A DNA stretch of 64,000 nucleotides from Streptomyces monashensis (GTDB taxonomy: Bacteria; Actinomycetota; Actinomycetes; Streptomycetales; Streptomycetaceae), in the NCBI RefSeq assembly GCF_001866665.1, contig NZ_MLYO01000017.1:1-64000 (forward strand), in the 5' to 3' direction. The stretch's first letter is position 1, and every line of letters begins with the position of its first letter. Both the position numbers and the translations under genes were made by a program. Shown in pieces: positions 19,601-30,861 of the stretch. The notes under the pieces were generated by a model that saw only the letters and a list, made by a program, of their open reading frames with translations, did not search any database and was not told the origin of the DNA.

Positions 19601-22600
19601 GGGTGGGGGCTGACCTCGACGAACACGTCGTGTCCGGTGTCGAGCAGCCGCTGCTGCGCCTGGTCGAGCCGGACGGGCTCGCGCAGATTGCGGCACCAGT
19701 AGGCGGCGTCGAGCGCCGTGCCGTCCAGTACGTCGCCCGTCACCGTGGAGTAGAAGGGCACGTCCGACGGCCGGGGGGCGAGGGACGCGAGTTCCGCCTC
19801 GATGCCGGGCAGCAGGGCGTCCATGTGGTGGCTGTGGGAGGCCACGGGCGCCTCCAGCTTGCCGCACACGACGTCGTCGTCGTCGAGGGCGTACAGCAGG
19901 TCCTCGACGGCCTCCGCGTCCCCGGACAGCGCCACCGACCGCCGGGTGTTGACGGCGGCGACCGAGAGCCGGTCGCCGTAGGGGGCGATCCGCTGGAGCA
20001 CGTCCTCGAGCGGCAGCTCGACGGTGGCCATCGCGCCCACGCCGGCCACGTCCTGCAGGGCCCGGCTGCGGACGGCGATGATGCGCGCGCCGTCCTCGAT
20101 CGTCAGCGCCCCCGCGATCACGGCGGCCGCGACCTCTCCCTGGCTGTGGCCCACGACGGCGTCCGGGCGGACGCCGAGTTCGCCCCAGGCCGCGGCCAGG
20201 GACACGTACATGGTGAACATCAGCGGCTGGAGCACGTCCAGCCGGTCCAGCGACGAGGCGTCGGTGCCGTCGCCCTCGATGAGCCCGGCCACGGACTGCC
20301 CGATGAGCGGCGTGAACGCGTCGTCACAGCTGCGGACGGTCTCGGCGAACGCCCGCGACTCGGCCAGCAGGGCGCGGCCCATGCCGAGCCACTGCGCGCC
20401 CTGCCCCGGCAGGACGAAGACGGTCCGGCCCCTGGTGACGGCCGTGGACCGGGCCACGTCGGCATGCGGACGGTCCTCGGCGAGGGCGCGCAGCGCCTCG
20501 GCCGCCTGTTGCGGGGTGTGCGCGTGCACCACGGCGCGCTCGGAGAAGTGGGTGCGCCGGAGGGCGGCGGTGTGCGCGACGTCGGGGAGGGAGGCCTGCG
20601 GCCGGTGTCCGAGCCAGTCGGCCCAGCGGGCCGCCTGGTCACGCAGGGCCGCCGCGTCCTTGCCCGAGAGCACGAGGGGCAGCGGTCCGCCCGGCGCCGC
20701 CGGCTGCCGCGGGGCGGCGGGGGCGGGCTGCTCGACGACGACGTGGGCGTTGGTGCCGCCGATCCCGAACGAGGAGACTCCGGCCCGGCGCGGGGCGTCG
20801 CTCTGCCAGGGCCTGAGCTCGGTGTTGACGCGGAAGAGGCCGGGGTCGAGCCCCATCTCGGGGTTGGGGTGTTCGTAGTTGAGGCTGGGCACGAGTTCGC
20901 CGTGGTGGACGCAGAGCACGGCCTTGATCAGTCCGGCGAGGCCCGCGGTGGCGTCCGCGTGACCGATGTTGGTCTTCACCGAGCCCAGCGCGCAGGGTTC
21001 GGTGCGGTCCGCCCCACCGAACACCTTCTGCAGGGCCTGCACTTCGATGGGGTCGCCGAGCGCGGTCGCCGTGCCGTGCGCCTCGATGTACCCGATGTCC
21101 GCCGGGACGACTCCCGCCGCGGCCTGCGCCTCGGCGACGGCGTAGGCCTGTCCGTTGACGCTCGGCGCGGTGAAGCCCGCCTTGTCGGCGCCGTCGTTGT
21201 TGACGGCGCTGCCGGGCAGCACGGCGTAGACGCGGTCACCGGCGGCCTCGGCGTCGGAGAGCCGGCGCAGCACCAGCGCGGCGACGCCGCTGCCGAAGAC
21301 GGTGCCGCTGCCCTTCTCGTCGAAGGCCCGGCACTTGCCGTCCGGCGAGACGACCAGCCCCTCCTGGTGGACGAAGCCCTGGACCAGTGGGATGGTCAGG
21401 GACGAGGCTCCGACGAGCGCCATGTCGCACTCGCCGCTCAGCAGGCTCTCGCGGGCCAGGTGCGTGGCCACGAGCCCGGTGGAGCAGGCGGTCTGCACCG
21501 TCAGGGCCGGTCCGCGCAGGTTGAGCCGGTGGGCGATCCGGGTGGCGAGGTAGTCGCTCTTGTTCCCGATCATCGTGCGGTAGAAGGACGACAGGTCGGA
21601 CGTGTCGCCCTGCGGGTAGCCGCCGTATCCGGCGCCCGCGAAGACGGACACCTTGCCTTCGGCCTCCTGGGGGACGATCCCGGCGTTCTCGAAGGCCTGC
21701 CAGGCCACTTCGAGCAGCAGCCGATGCTGCGGGTCCATCGACTCGGCCTCGGCGGGCGAGTAGTCGAAGAACGCGGCGTCGAACTGGTCGGCGCCCGCCA
21801 CGACGGCGCGGGCCCGCACGTAGTCGGGGTGGGTGAGGTCCTGCGGCTGCACTCCCGCGGCGATGAGTTCCTCATCGGTGAAGTGGGTGATGGACTCCAC
21901 CCCGCCGCGCAGGTTGTCCCAGAAGGCGTCCATGTCGGGGGCACCGGGCAGCTTGCACGCCATGCCGACGACGGCGATACGGTCGTCGTGCGCCCGCCGT
22001 GCGCGTCCGGCGCCGAGGTCCTGGGGCACGTCCGCGCCCCGCAGATAGCCGGCCAGCTGACGGACGGTCGGATACCGGAACAGCGTGGTGAGGGGGAACT
22101 CCCGCTCCAGGGCCGCGCACATCAGCTTGTGGGCCTTGAGCGCGGCCATCGAGTCGGCCCCGAGGTCGAAGATGCCCTTGTCGGGGTCGATCTCCGGTCG
22201 CCCGAGCACCGTCGCCCAGGCGTCGACGACGATCGCCTCGGTCGCGTCGGCCGTGCCGTGCGGTGCCGGTGCGGTCCGGGCGGACGGCAGGGGGAGCCGG
22301 ACGACGGCGCCCTTGTCGATCTTCTTGTTGGGCGTGTGCGGCAGTTCGTCGAGGGCCACGAGGTGCGAGGGCACCATGTAGCCGGGCAGCCTCCGCGCGA
22401 GCAGGGCCGACAGCAGGTCGCCTCCGTCCTCGCCGCCCGGCGCGGGGGCCCAGTACAGGTAGATCCTCGGCTCGTCGGCGGCGTCGGGGCGTACCACCGC
22501 GGCGCACTCGGCGACCGCGGCGCACTCGGCGGCGACCGACTCGATCTCGCCGAGCTCGATGCGGTGCCCGTGCAGCTTGACCTGCGAGTCGCTGCGCCCG

Positions 22601-25600
22601 CAGAACTCCAGTGTGCCGTCGGCACGGTGCCGTACGACGTCCCCGGTGCGGTACATGCGCGCGTCCGGGTCCCCGGCGAACGGGTCGGGGACGAACCTCT
22701 CGGCGGTGAGCTCGGGCCGCCCGAGGTAGCCGCGCGTCACGGCCCGGCCGCCGATGTGGAGTTCGCCCCTGAAGCCCCGGGGTACGCGTCGGCCCGCGCG
22801 GTCGAGGACGTACAGCCGGTTGCCGTGCAGCGGCTCGCCCAGGCTGACCTCGCCCGGCTGGACGGTCCACGCGGACGACCACACGGTGGTCTCGGTCGGG
22901 CCGTACATGTTGGTGAGCTCGCCGTCGAGGAGTTCGCCGAGCCTGCGGGCCAGCTCCCGGTCCAGCGGTTCACCGCCGACCAGCATCCGCTCCAGGTTGC
23001 CCACGAGGTCCCTGCCGTCGGCGTCCGCCAGGAGCATGCGGGCCAGCGACGGGGTGCACTGCAGGTGGGTGGGCGCCCAGTGGGCGTAGCCGGCCCAGTC
23101 GGCCGCCGAGCCCCGGGCGATGACGACGCGGTAGCCGCGGGTCAGGGTCCACAGCAGCTCGAGGGTGGAGATGTCGAAGGACAGGCTGGTCACGGCCAGC
23201 CAGGTGTGCCCGGGTCCGCCGCCGACCCGCTCGTCCATGGCCCGGCAGAAGGTGGCGAACTGGTCGTGCTCGACCATGACGCCCTTGGGATTGCCGGTGG
23301 AACCGGAGGTGTAGATGACGTAGGCGAGGTCGTCCGGCGCGAGACCGGCGGGCGGCAGCGGAAGGTCCGCGGCCGCCGCGGGGTGGCCGTCGCGCACCAG
23401 GACCTCGACGTCGTCGGCGAAGCCCTCGGCGGCGCCGTCGGCCGTGGAGACGACGACCTTCAGGCCGCTGTCGCGCACCACGTGCTCGAGCCGGGCCGCG
23501 GGGTAGGCGGGGTCGAGCGGGACGTAGGCGGCACCGGCGAGCCAGGTGCCGAGCACCGCGACGACCATGTCCACCGAGCGCGGCAGGTGGATGCCGACGA
23601 GGGAGCGGTGGGTGACCCCGCGCCCGCGCAGGTCCTCACGGAGGGCCCCGGCGCGCAGGACCAACTCGCGGTACGTGAGCTGCTCCTCGTCGTCGGCCAC
23701 CGCCACCGCGTCGGGGGTCCGGCTGCTCTGGGCGAGGATGCGGTGCAGGGCGTTGTCGGGGTGCCCGTCGGCGTCCTGGGTCGCGCGACGCGTCCACTGC
23801 TCGAACCAGGCCCGTTCCTCGTCGCCGAGCAGTTCGGCGTGGCTGATCGGGCGGGTGGGGTCCTGGACCAGGTCGGCGAGGAGAGCGACGAAGTTCTGCG
23901 TCATGCGCCCGGCGGTGTCCGCGTCGATGACGTGCGGCAGGTATTCCAGCTCGCCGAGGAGGCCGGCCCCGTCGGGAGCGAGAGTCAGGCCGAGTTCGGA
24001 CTTGGCCACGCCGCGCGGGGTGCCGGTGATGCTCGTGTCGTCCGACGGCGTCCATGCGTCGGCGCCGTCGCCGAGGGCGGCCAGCGAGGTGCCGCGGAAG
24101 TTGAACAGGGCGCGGAAGAGCGGGTTCTCGTCGCCGGTGCGGGCGCCCGCGGCCGCCCGGACGACCTCCGTGAGGGGCACGTCCTGGTGCTCGGACAGGC
24201 GGCGGACCCGTGCCTCCATGGACGTGAGGAGTTCCTCGAACGTCGGATCGCCGGTCACGTCGCAGCGCAGCGGGAGGGTGTTCACCAGGAACCCGACCAG
24301 GTCCTCGGTGCCGGCCAGCTCGCGGTTGGCCCAGACGGTGCCGAGGCCGAAGTCGTGGCTGTCGGTGCTGCGGGCCAGCAGCACCGCGAAGGCGCCGGCG
24401 TAGAGCGTGAACGGGGTGACCTCGATGCGTGCCGCGAGCCCCTCGAGGCGGCCACGGAGCTCCGCGGGTACGGCGAACGGGACGGTACCGCCGCCGCCGG
24501 CCGCACCGTGCTGTTCCGGCAGGTCGAGCCGGCCCATGCCGTCGAGCTCCGCCGCGAAGTACTCCAGGCCGGCGGCGAAGTGGCCGCCCTGCACGGCGCG
24601 CTCCTGCCAGGCCGCGTAGTCGCCCAGGTGGTACGCGACGGGCACCTCGGCGATGTCCGACGAGTGCGCCAACTCATCGTAGATCGTGTGCAGTTGTTCC
24701 AGCATCAGGGTCAGCGACCAGCCGTCGCCGATGGCGTGGTGCAGCGTCAGGCACATCAGTTGCCCGCCGTCTGGCACGTCGAGCAGGAGCAGGCGCACCA
24801 GGGACGGCCCCGACAGGTCGAAGGGGGCACGCTCCTCGGCGCCGACCCGGGCGCGCACCTGCTCCTCCTCGGGGTCGCTCGCCGAGAGGTCCTCGTGGGT
24901 GAAGGGGGTGACGAAGTCGTCGTGCACGACCTGCACGAGTTCGCCGTCGCGCATCTCCAGGCCCGTGCGCAGCGCCTCGTGCCGCCGCAGGAGAAGGGTC
25001 AGGGCGTCGGCGAGCAGGGCGGGGTCGAGCGGCCGGGCGACCCGCAGGGCCACCGGCGCGTTGTACTGGGGGCTCCCGGGCTCCATCTGCTCGAGGAACC
25101 ACAGGCGGCGCTGCCCGTCGGTGGCGGGGTGGACTCCCCGCCGCTCGCCGCGCTCCAGTGGCGGTACGTCGCTCGCCGCGCCCGCGTCGTCGCGCATGAG
25201 GTCGAGCAGGTGGGCGGCGAGCGCGTGCGCGGTGGGATGGGCGAAGGCCACGTTGGTGGGCAGGCTCAGGGAGGTCAGCTTGCCGAGCCGGTTGCGCAGT
25301 TGCAGCCCGATGATGGAGTCGAGACCGAACGTCTGCAGGCGCTGGTCGGCGGGAACGGGTTCGCCGACGCCGAGCACCACGGCGGCCTGCTCGCGCACGA
25401 CTTCGGTGAGCTTGTCCAGCGCCTGCGGCTCGGGCAGCGCGGCGAGTTGCCCGCGCAGGTCGGCCGGACGGGACGAGGACGTGTCCTCGACGTCCGGCAT
25501 GCCGCTCGCGGCCCGGCCGTCGGCGTGACCGCGGCGGGGGGCGTCGAACCAGAACCTGCGGCCCTGGAACGCATACGTGGGCAGTTGCGGCAGCAGGCTC

Positions 25601-28293
25601 CGCTCGCCCGCTCCCAGGACTCGCTCCCACCGCACCTCGTGGCCCTGCGCGTGCAGGGCGGCGAGCGAGCGCACGAACTCGGCGGTTCCGCCCTGGCCAC
25701 GGCGCAGGGTGCCCACCACGACGCCGCGGTGGTCGGCCGTGGCGCTGGTCAACGGCATGCCGAGGACGGGGTGCGAGCTGATCTCGATGAACACGCCGAA
25801 GCCGTCACCGACGAGCTTGTCCAGGGCGCGGTCCAGGCGGACCGGCTCGCGCAGGTTGCGGCACCAGTACGTGCCGTCGAGCTCCGTGCCGGGCAGGACC
25901 GCGCCCGCCACCGTGGAGTAGAACGGGACGGTCCACTCCTGGGGGCGCACGTCGGCGAAGTGCTCGGCCAGGCCGGGCAGGATCGGGTCGACGTGTGCGC
26001 AGTGCCCGGCCGCGTCGGCGCTGAGCCGCCGGCAGAACACGTCCCGTCCCGCCATACCGGCGAGCAGCGCGTCCACCGCTTCCGGATCGCCGGAGACCAC
26101 GGTGGAGCCGGGAGTGTTGACGACGGCCACGGACAGGGCGTCGCCGTACGGGGCGATGAGTTCCGACACCTCGGCCACGGGCAGTTCGAGCAGGGCCATG
26201 GCGCCCAGCCCGCTGCACTCGCGCAGCAGTGCCTGGCTGCGCAGGGCGACGATCTTCGCGGCGTCGTCGAGGGAGAGGGCGCCCGCGACGACGGCCGCCG
26301 GTACCTCGCCCTGGCTGCTGCCGACCACGGCCGCCGGTTCGAGGCCGAGCGACCGCCACACCGCGGCCAGGCCGAGAGCCATGGTGAAGAGCGCGGGCTG
26401 CAGGACGTCGAGGCGCTCGAAGGGGAGAACGTCCTCGTCGGGCACGGCGAGCAGGTCGCGCACCGACCAGTCGATCCACGGCCGGAAGGCCTGGTCGCAG
26501 GCGTCGACGGTCTGCGCGAACACGGAGGAGTCCGCGAGGAGTTGACGCCCCATCTCGCGCCACTGGCTGCCGTGGCCGGGGAAGACGAAGACCACCTTGC
26601 CGCGTTCCTCGGCCTGCGCCTCGATCAGGTTCTCGTGCGGCAGCCCGTCGGCGAGGGCACGCAGGATGCGTTCGGCTTCCTCGCCGTCGTGCGCCAGAAC
26701 GGCGGCCCGGGACGGAAAGTGGGTGCGGCCCAGGGCCGCCGTGCGAGCGGCGTCGGACAGCGGCAGTCCGGGGCGGGCGGCGAACCAGTCGGCCCAGCGA
26801 CGCGCCTGGGCGCTCAGGGCCTCCGGGTCGCTCGCGGAGAGCACGATCGGCTGGGTCCGGTGGTGCGGCAGCGCGGGGCCGGCCGCCGTCTCCTGCTCGG
26901 CGGACTGCGGTGGAGGGGCCTCCTCCACGACGAGGTGGGCGTTGGTGCCGCTGATACCGAAGGAGGAGATGCCCGCCCGGCGCGGCCGGGCGCCGCGCTT
27001 CCACGGGCGCACCTCGTCGAGCAGCCGCAGGCCGCTGCCCTCCCAGGCGATGTGCGGGCTCGGTTCCTCGGTGTGAAGGGACTTGGGCAGTCGTTCGCCC
27101 TGCAGCGCCAGGACCATCTTCATGACGCCGACGACACCGGCCGCGGCCTGGGTGTGACCGATGTTCGACTTCGAGGACCCGAGGAGCAGCGGGGCGTCCG
27201 CGGACCGTCCCGGTCCGAACACCCGGGCGAGGGCGCCTGCTTCGATCGGGTCGCCGAGGGGAGTGCCGGTGCCGTGGGCGTCGACGGCGTCGATGTCCGC
27301 GGGGGTGAGGCGGGCCGCGTCGAGGGCCGCGCGGATGACCCGCTGCTGCGCGGGGCCGTTGGGCGCGGTGAGGCCCTGGCTGCGGCCGTCCTGGTTGACG
27401 GCCGAACCGCGGATGACGGCGAGGATCGGGTCGCCGTCGCGCTGTGCGTCCGACAGCCGCTTGAGGACGAGCATGCCGCAGCCCTCGGACCAGCCGCCGC
27501 CGTCGGCCTGCGCGGAGAAGCTCTTGCAACGGCCGTCGGGCGCCATGGCGCCGAGGCGGCTCGACTCGACGAACAGCGCGGGCGAGTTCATCACGGTGAC
27601 GCCGCCGGCGAGGGCGGTGTCACACTCCCCGGCGCGCAGGGCCGAGCACGCCATGTGCAGGGCCACCAGCGAGGACGAGCAGGCGGTGTCCACCGTGACG
27701 GCGGGGCCCTGCAGGCCCAGTTGGTAGGAGAGCCGGCCGGAGACGACACTGCCGGAGATGCCGGTGCCCTGGTAGCCGTCCAGCGACTCCAGTTCGGCCT
27801 GGCCGGTTCCGTAGTCGGAGCGCATGGCGCCCACGTACACGCCGGTGCGGCTGCCGTTGAGGGTGTCCGGCACGACCGAGGCGCGCTCCAGGGCCTCCCA
27901 CGCGGTCAGGAGCACGAGCCGCTGCTGCGGGTCCATGGCGAGGGCCTCGCGGGGCGTGATGCCGAAGAACTCCGCGTCGAACTCGTCGATGCCGTCGAGG
28001 AACCCGCCTTCGCGGGCGTAACTCTTGCCGAAGGCGCCCGGGTCCGCGTCGTACAGGTCGAGGTCGTCCCAGCGCTCGGGGAAGGGGCCGATGGAGTCGC
28101 CGCCGCTCGCCAGCAGGTCCCAGTACCGCTCCGGGGTGTCGATGCCGCCCGGCAGCCGGCACGCCATCGAGACGATGGCGACGGGCTCGGTCTGCCGCTT
28201 CTCCAGTTCGGCGTTGCGCTGCTGGAGCTGGAGGACGGCCGCCATGGCCCGCCGCAGCCGCTCCTCGCTCGCCGCCGCGTTGTTCTCAGCCAT
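16642..28293 (-). CDS. Hybrid PKS-NRPS: KS-AT-ACP-C-A(Gly)-PCP-KS-AT-KR-ACP-TE
   Basis: 3883 residues, ATG at 28293. A helical docking segment (about 7-33) precedes KS1 (Cys205). AT1 (about 565-880) has Ser660 in GSSQGE and an AAGH specificity motif. ACP1 has Ser993. The C domain (about 1050-1480) has HHAIGDG (His1185). The A domain (about 1505-2010) has Asp1707; reading the ten-residue code by alignment to GrsA gives D-I-L-Q-L-G-M-V-W-K, close to the glycine code. PCP has Ser2048. KS2 has Cys2270 in TACSTG. AT2 has Ser2717 and VASHS, methylmalonyl-like. The KR (about 3240-3430, Tyr3395) has LWGGAGQ, no LDD, so A-type. ACP2 has Ser3562. The TE (Ser3707 in GHSQGS) resembles type II thioesterases. 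Neither module has DH or ER. The N-terminal docking segment implies an upstream PKS partner, perhaps the gene at the left edge. It follows FkbH by 15 bp. Confidence 0.95.
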   Translation of the reverse strand: MAENNAAASEERLRRAMAAVLQLQQRNAELEKRQTEPVAIVSMACRLPGGIDTPERYWDLLASGGDSIGPFPERWDDLDLYDADPGAFGKSYAREGGFLDGIDEFDAEFFGITPREALAMDPQQRLVLLTAWEALERASVVPDTLNGSRTGVYVGAMRSDYGTGQAELESLDGYQGTGISGSVVSGRLSYQLGLQGPAVTVDTACSSSLVALHMACSALRAGECDTALAGGVTVMNSPALFVESSRLGAMAPDGRCKSFSAQADGGGWSEGCGMLVLKRLSDAQRDGDPILAVIRGSAVNQDGRSQGLTAPNGPAQQRVIRAALDAARLTPADIDAVDAHGTGTPLGDPIEAGALARVFGPGRSADAPLLLGSSKSNIGHTQAAAGVVGVMKMVLALQGERLPKSLHTEEPSPHIAWEGSGLRLLDEVRPWKRGARPRRAGISSFGISGTNAHLVVEEAPPPQSAEQETAAGPALPHHRTQPIVLSASDPEALSAQARRWADWFAARPGLPLSDAARTAALGRTHFPSRAAVLAHDGEEAERILRALADGLPHENLIEAQAEERGKVVFVFPGHGSQWREMGRQLLADSSVFAQTVDACDQAFRPWIDWSVRDLLAVPDEDVLPFERLDVLQPALFTMALGLAAVWRSLGLEPAAVVGSSQGEVPAAVVAGALSLDDAAKIVALRSQALLRECSGLGAMALLELPVAEVSELIAPYGDALSVAVVNTPGSTVVSGDPEAVDALLAGMAGRDVFCRRLSADAAGHCAHVDPILPGLAEHFADVRPQEWTVPFYSTVAGAVLPGTELDGTYWCRNLREPVRLDRALDKLVGDGFGVFIEISSHPVLGMPLTSATADHRGVVVGTLRRGQGGTAEFVRSLAALHAQGHEVRWERVLGAGERSLLPQLPTYAFQGRRFWFDAPRRGHADGRAASGMPDVEDTSSSRPADLRGQLAALPEPQALDKLTEVVREQAAVVLGVGEPVPADQRLQTFGLDSIIGLQLRNRLGKLTSLSLPTNVAFAHPTAHALAAHLLDLMRDDAGAASDVPPLERGERRGVHPATDGQRRLWFLEQMEPGSPQYNAPVALRVARPLDPALLADALTLLLRRHEALRTGLEMRDGELVQVVHDDFVTPFTHEDLSASDPEEEQVRARVGAEERAPFDLSGPSLVRLLLLDVPDGGQLMCLTLHHAIGDGWSLTLMLEQLHTIYDELAHSSDIAEVPVAYHLGDYAAWQERAVQGGHFAAGLEYFAAELDGMGRLDLPEQHGAAGGGGTVPFAVPAELRGRLEGLAARIEVTPFTLYAGAFAVLLARSTDSHDFGLGTVWANRELAGTEDLVGFLVNTLPLRCDVTGDPTFEELLTSMEARVRRLSEHQDVPLTEVVRAAAGARTGDENPLFRALFNFRGTSLAALGDGADAWTPSDDTSITGTPRGVAKSELGLTLAPDGAGLLGELEYLPHVIDADTAGRMTQNFVALLADLVQDPTRPISHAELLGDEERAWFEQWTRRATQDADGHPDNALHRILAQSSRTPDAVAVADDEEQLTYRELVLRAGALREDLRGRGVTHRSLVGIHLPRSVDMVVAVLGTWLAGAAYVPLDPAYPAARLEHVVRDSGLKVVVSTADGAAEGFADDVEVLVRDGHPAAAADLPLPPAGLAPDDLAYVIYTSGSTGNPKGVMVEHDQFATFCRAMDERVGGGPGHTWLAVTSLSFDISTLELLWTLTRGYRVVIARGSAADWAGYAHWAPTHLQCTPSLARMLLADADGRDLVGNLERMLVGGEPLDRELARRLGELLDGELTNMYGPTETTVWSSAWTVQPGEVSLGEPLHGNRLYVLDRAGRRVPRGFRGELHIGGRAVTRGYLGRPELTAERFVPDPFAGDPDARMYRTGDVVRHRADGTLEFCGRSDSQVKLHGHRIELGEIESVAAECAAVAECAAVVRPDAADEPRIYLYWAPAPGGEDGGDLLSALLARRLPGYMVPSHLVALDELPHTPNKKIDKGAVVRLPLPSARTAPAPHGTADATEAIVVDAWATVLGRPEIDPDKGIFDLGADSMAALKAHKLMCAALEREFPLTTLFRYPTVRQLAGYLRGADVPQDLGAGRARRAHDDRIAVVGMACKLPGAPDMDAFWDNLRGGVESITHFTDEELIAAGVQPQDLTHPDYVRARAVVAGADQFDAAFFDYSPAEAESMDPQHRLLLEVAWQAFENAGIVPQEAEGKVSVFAGAGYGGYPQGDTSDLSSFYRTMIGNKSDYLATRIAHRLNLRGPALTVQTACSTGLVATHLARESLLSGECDMALVGASSLTIPLVQGFVHQEGLVVSPDGKCRAFDEKGSGTVFGSGVAALVLRRLSDAEAAGDRVYAVLPGSAVNNDGADKAGFTAPSVNGQAYAVAEAQAAAGVVPADIGYIEAHGTATALGDPIEVQALQKVFGGADRTEPCALGSVKTNIGHADATAGLAGLIKAVLCVHHGELVPSLNYEHPNPEMGLDPGLFRVNTELRPWQSDAPRRAGVSSFGIGGTNAHVVVEQPAPAAPRQPAAPGGPLPLVLSGKDAAALRDQAARWADWLGHRPQASLPDVAHTAALRRTHFSERAVVHAHTPQQAAEALRALAEDRPHADVARSTAVTRGRTVFVLPGQGAQWLGMGRALLAESRAFAETVRSCDDAFTPLIGQSVAGLIEGDGTDASSLDRLDVLQPLMFTMYVSLAAAWGELGVRPDAVVGHSQGEVAAAVIAGALTIEDGARIIAVRSRALQDVAGVGAMATVELPLEDVLQRIAPYGDRLSVAAVNTRRSVALSGDAEAVEDLLYALDDDDVVCGKLEAPVASHSHHMDALLPGIEAELASLAPRPSDVPFYSTVTGDVLDGTALDAAYWCRNLREPVRLDQAQQRLLDTGHDVFVEVSPHPVLAMPLADGAERSLVVGTLQRDHGGRGQLLRNLGLLHTGGHRVDWASALGERGTAAVADLPGYAFQRRSYWIDAPSAAPGNGAPVVGQAFWDAVADGEGTRLAEVLDAPDRLRDSIDELLPLIADWWHRQETDAKLTGWLYEEAWRPAPAAPAAAAGVWLLADAGTDSARDLADAAAQALRTAGADVHRVRASADRDAVRESLAALPQEPAGLLTFGPLDDALADGGVTEGLRTTLALLQGAADAGLTSPLWAVTRGAVDVDGTEGTPSPTQALVTGLGRVAALEDPLRWGGTVDLPARPHDGWADQLVAALVAGDHEDQVALRPSGRFARRLRRTRPAASGAPWQARGTALVTGGQGALGRHLARRLADRGAQCVVLASRRGEMTDQTRELQAELAEQGVRLRVEACDMSDRARVRDLVARVRDEDGPLTFVAHLAGVSRMAPVGALTEQAVTEEAAAKVLGAWHLHEALGDHPLDDFVLYGSGASLWGGAGQAVYGAANTALDALARHRRDAGLAATALHWGGWADGGMVDADAERMARSRGLRSMAPAAALDALELALRARTVSLGVADIEWPLFAPAYRAARPRPLLDEIEEARPAPDADAPVADPSAGRELRERLAAQSAEQRLRTLTDLVKTEAAAVLGLAVPDLVAEQPLQELGLDSLMAVTVRKELARRTGLSVTTEVILRHASCAGIGAHLLAQLLPDPAATVPARPQEAAGSPWLRVLKRSEAPRARVFCMPGMGGTTGGHIPLIRHLPDDVELVGIQLPGREARAGEDPASDMMALADHVMAALSGSLEVPFVLFGHSQGSWLCWEVAHRLAHRPGVPPAALVVACALPPHAEPTPGLRRLAELTGDLGEIALEELAEVFQGLLPEEILTDEELLADYADRLRADTALAESHRAALDGVHRPALTLPVFAVEGSDDPVLPSGSMRVWRELTTGAFVPSRIDGTHAAPIVNAEAMASELMTAIAQIATTAEENHA

Positions 28294-28308
28294 CTGCGTC
28301 GTGTCTCC

Positions 28309-29349
28309 TCAGTCCTCGACCGTGATATCCATGTACGGCGGAAAGCCCTGCAGATGTACGCCGTCGTGTTCGAGCACGGACACCTCGTCCCGCTTGCCCA
28401 CCTCGCGGAAGCCGGCGAACTTGTAGGTGACGAACATCGTCCGGTTGCGGCTCGTGGGCACGAACTCCGCGCGCAGCTTCACACCCGCGGCGTGGGCGCT
28501 GTTGATGAGGTGGTTGAGGAGCACGGAGCCGACACCGCGCGACATGACGCGGCACGACATCAGGAGCAGCTTCACGGTCCAGGCGTCCGTGCCGCGCTCG
28601 ACGAGGGCGAGGCCGATCTTGCCGTACGTGCCGTACGTGTCCTCCAGGCCCGCGACCAGGAGATCGTGGTCGGGAGAGCGACGGAAGGCGTCCAGCTCCT
28701 CGTAGGAGTAGGTGTAGCCGGTGGCGTTGAGCTGGTTGGTGCGGACCGTGAGCTCCTCGGCACGCTGCAGGTCGCGTTCCTGCGCGGGCGCGATGGTGAA
28801 GCGCATGTTCAGCGAGGCGAGGAACTCCTCGTCGGTACCGTGGTGGGCCCCTTCGGCCTCCTTGCGCCGGGCGTCCGCGCGGTAGAGGTGACGGCGCTCG
28901 CGCGAGTCGTCCGTGACGAAGCGGGGCCGCAGCTGCGGGAGGTCGGGCAGACCCGCGACGTCGAGGGCGTCCACCGTGAGGACCTGCTCGTGGGCGAAGC
29001 GGACCTCGTCACGCTCGAAGGGCTGGTCGTCGACGAAGGCGAGGGTGTCGATGCCGATGTTGATCGCCTCGGCGACGGCGCGCACGGAGTCGGACTTGTT
29101 CCCCCAGTTGATCTGCGGGTACAGGAAGTACTCGGCGATGCCGAGCTCTTCGAGCTTGGCCATGGCCGCGTCGTGGTCGTTGCGGCTGGCGATCGAGTGC
29201 AGGATGCCACGCTCGTCGAGGGTCCGGATCACGTCCACGACGCCGGGGCGCAGCGTGACGTCCCCGTCCTCCAGCAGAACGCCGTCCCACACGGTGTTGT
29301 CGAGATCCCACACCACGCACTTGACGGTGGTGACGGTCGTCGCGGTCAT
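28309..29349 (-). CDS. FkbH-like HAD-superfamily glyceryl-ACP synthase
   Basis: 346 residues from ATG at 29349, overlapping the dehydrogenase stop by 4 bp (ATGA). The HAD motif DLDNTVWDG is at the N-terminus and a GNAT-like C-terminal half contains SCRVMSRGVG. FkbH-type enzymes load 1,3-bisphosphoglycerate onto an ACP as glyceryl-ACP, the first step of methoxymalonyl-ACP synthesis. The downstream partners (FkbI-, FkbJ- and FkbK-type genes) precede it in the same operon. Confidence 0.95.
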   Translation of the reverse strand: MTATTVTTVKCVVWDLDNTVWDGVLLEDGDVTLRPGVVDVIRTLDERGILHSIASRNDHDAAMAKLEELGIAEYFLYPQINWGNKSDSVRAVAEAINIGIDTLAFVDDQPFERDEVRFAHEQVLTVDALDVAGLPDLPQLRPRFVTDDSRERRHLYRADARRKEAEGAHHGTDEEFLASLNMRFTIAPAQERDLQRAEELTVRTNQLNATGYTYSYEELDAFRRSPDHDLLVAGLEDTYGTYGKIGLALVERGTDAWTVKLLLMSCRVMSRGVGSVLLNHLINSAHAAGVKLRAEFVPTSRNRTMFVTYKFAGFREVGKRDEVSVLEHDGVHLQGFPPYMDITVED

Positions 29350-30500
29350 CGGATACTCCTTCGCAGTGCGCGCTCCTGGAACGCGTACTCGGCAAGGCCC
29401 ACTTGGTGGAGCTGCGTGCTGCCCTCGATGACCTCCATGACCCGGGAGTCGCCGAGGTAGCGCTGGACGGGATAGTCGGAACCGCAGCCGTTGGCGCCGT
29501 GGATCTGCACGGCGTCCAGGGCCGCGCGGCCGGCGGCCGTGGCGGCGAAGTGCTTGGCCGTGGACGTCGCGGCGAGGGCTCCGGGGTCGCCCTCGTCGCG
29601 CAGCCGCCCGGCTTCCAGGGCCAGCAGCCGCGCGGCGCGGGCGTCGGTGTACATGCCGGTGATCATGCGGCGCACCAGCTGGTGCTCCTTGATGAGCGAG
29701 CCGAACTGCTCGCGCTGCGAGGCGTAGTCGACGCTCGCCTCCAGGCAGGCGTCGAGGATGCCGACGCAGCCCCAGCCGACCGTGTAGCGGCCGAGGTCGA
29801 GGGCCGCTCCGACGACGTGCGAGACGCCGAGCCCGGGCCGGGCGAGGAGCTGTGCGCCGGGGACCCGGCAGCGCTCCAGGTACACGTGCGCGGTCATCGA
29901 GGCCCGGATGCCCACGAGGTCCTCGATCAGCTCGGTGCGCAGGCCCGGGGTGTCGCGCTCCACGAGCAGGGCGGTGGGGCCCTGGTCGCTCTGCCCGACG
30001 ACGAGGAACAGGTCCGCGCTCTGCCCGTAGGTGATCCACTTCTTGTGGCCGTCGACGATCCAGTCGTCGCCGTCTCGCACCAGGCGCGTGGTGACCGCGG
30101 AGGCGTCACTGCCAGCGCCGGGCTCGGAGACGGCGAGCGCGCCGATCGTCTCACCGCTCGCCAGACGTGGCAGCCAGGTCTCCTTCAGGGCGCGGTCGCC
30201 CCAGCGCGCGACGGCGTGCGCCACCATCGTGTGCACGGTGAGCAGGCTGCGTACGGAGGAGCAGGCGCGCCCCAGTTCCCCGGCGAGCAGTCCGAGGGTC
30301 ACCGCGTCGCAGCCACCGCCGCCGTACCGGCTCGGCACGGGCAGGCCGAGCAGTCCTTCGTCGGCGAGGAGCCGGACGACCTCGGGCGGGGTGCGCTGGG
30401 CGCGGTGCCAGGAGTCGGCGTGGGGCGCGATACGGAGGTCGGCGAAGTCCCTGAACTCCTTGAGGGACTGGGCCTGTTGCGCGCTGAGTGCTCCGGTCAT
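29346..30500 (-). CDS. FkbI-like acyl-ACP dehydrogenase
   Basis: 384 residues, ATG at 30500. It has the acyl-CoA dehydrogenase fold with SEPGAGSDASA (FAD site), KWITYGQ and a late EGSTQLH segment. In the methoxymalonyl route this enzyme oxidises the aldehyde or hydroxyl intermediate on the ACP to hydroxymalonyl-ACP, together with the FkbK-type dehydrogenase. It lies between the ACP (30-bp gap) and FkbH (4-bp overlap), the usual neighbours. Confidence 0.93.
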   Translation of the reverse strand: MTGALSAQQAQSLKEFRDFADLRIAPHADSWHRAQRTPPEVVRLLADEGLLGLPVPSRYGGGGCDAVTLGLLAGELGRACSSVRSLLTVHTMVAHAVARWGDRALKETWLPRLASGETIGALAVSEPGAGSDASAVTTRLVRDGDDWIVDGHKKWITYGQSADLFLVVGQSDQGPTALLVERDTPGLRTELIEDLVGIRASMTAHVYLERCRVPGAQLLARPGLGVSHVVGAALDLGRYTVGWGCVGILDACLEASVDYASQREQFGSLIKEHQLVRRMITGMYTDARAARLLALEAGRLRDEGDPGALAATSTAKHFAATAAGRAALDAVQIHGANGCGSDYPVQRYLGDSRVMEVIEGSTQLHQVGLAEYAFQERALRRSIR

Positions 30501-30530
30501 CGTGGTGTCCGCTCTCGCCTTCGCCGTCCC

Positions 30531-30785
30531 CTAGCCGGCGGCCGGGACGGACAGCTTGCGCGTGACGAAGGCGTCGAGGGCCTTGATGGAGCGGAAGTGC
30601 TCGAGCTCCAGGTCCTCGTTCTCGATGGTGATGGCGAATTCGTGCTCGACGAAGGAGACGAGCTGCATCGCGAACATCGAGCTGACGAAGCCGAGCTCGA
30701 AGATGTCGTCGTCGTCCTTGAGGTCCTGCACCGGGAAGAAGCGGGAGAGGTACTGCGCGATCCTGGCCCTGGTGTCCGTGCTCAT
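30531..30785 (-). CDS. FkbJ-like acyl carrier protein
   Basis: 84 residues, ATG at 30785. Discrete ACP whose attachment serine lies in ELGFVSSMFAMQL rather than the common DSL form, as in the carrier proteins of methoxymalonate pathways. It should carry the glyceryl, hydroxymalonyl and methoxymalonyl intermediates. A second carrier domain in the operon, inside the AT-ACP-methyltransferase fusion, raises the question of which one holds the substrate for methylation. Confidence 0.92.
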   Translation of the reverse strand: MSTDTRARIAQYLSRFFPVQDLKDDDDIFELGFVSSMFAMQLVSFVEHEFAITIENEDLELEHFRSIKALDAFVTRKLSVPAAG

Positions 30786-30861
30786 CTCTGTTTCCGTCCT
30801 GTCGTCTCGTCGTCTCGTCTTGTCGCCTCGTCGTACGGCGGCGCGGCCAACCGGTTGGGTT

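Noticed and set aside
16867..29460. A 4197-codon rightward open frame antisense to the PKS-NRPS
   Set aside because: It mirrors the codon structure of the real gene in GC-rich DNA. The product has no recognisable domain, and the leftward frame has full KS, AT, C, A, KR and TE motifs.
29350..30039. N-terminal extension of the FkbH-like gene into the dehydrogenase
   Set aside because: The extension is Arg/Pro-rich shadow sequence. ATG at 29349 gives the family start and the usual 4-bp overlap.
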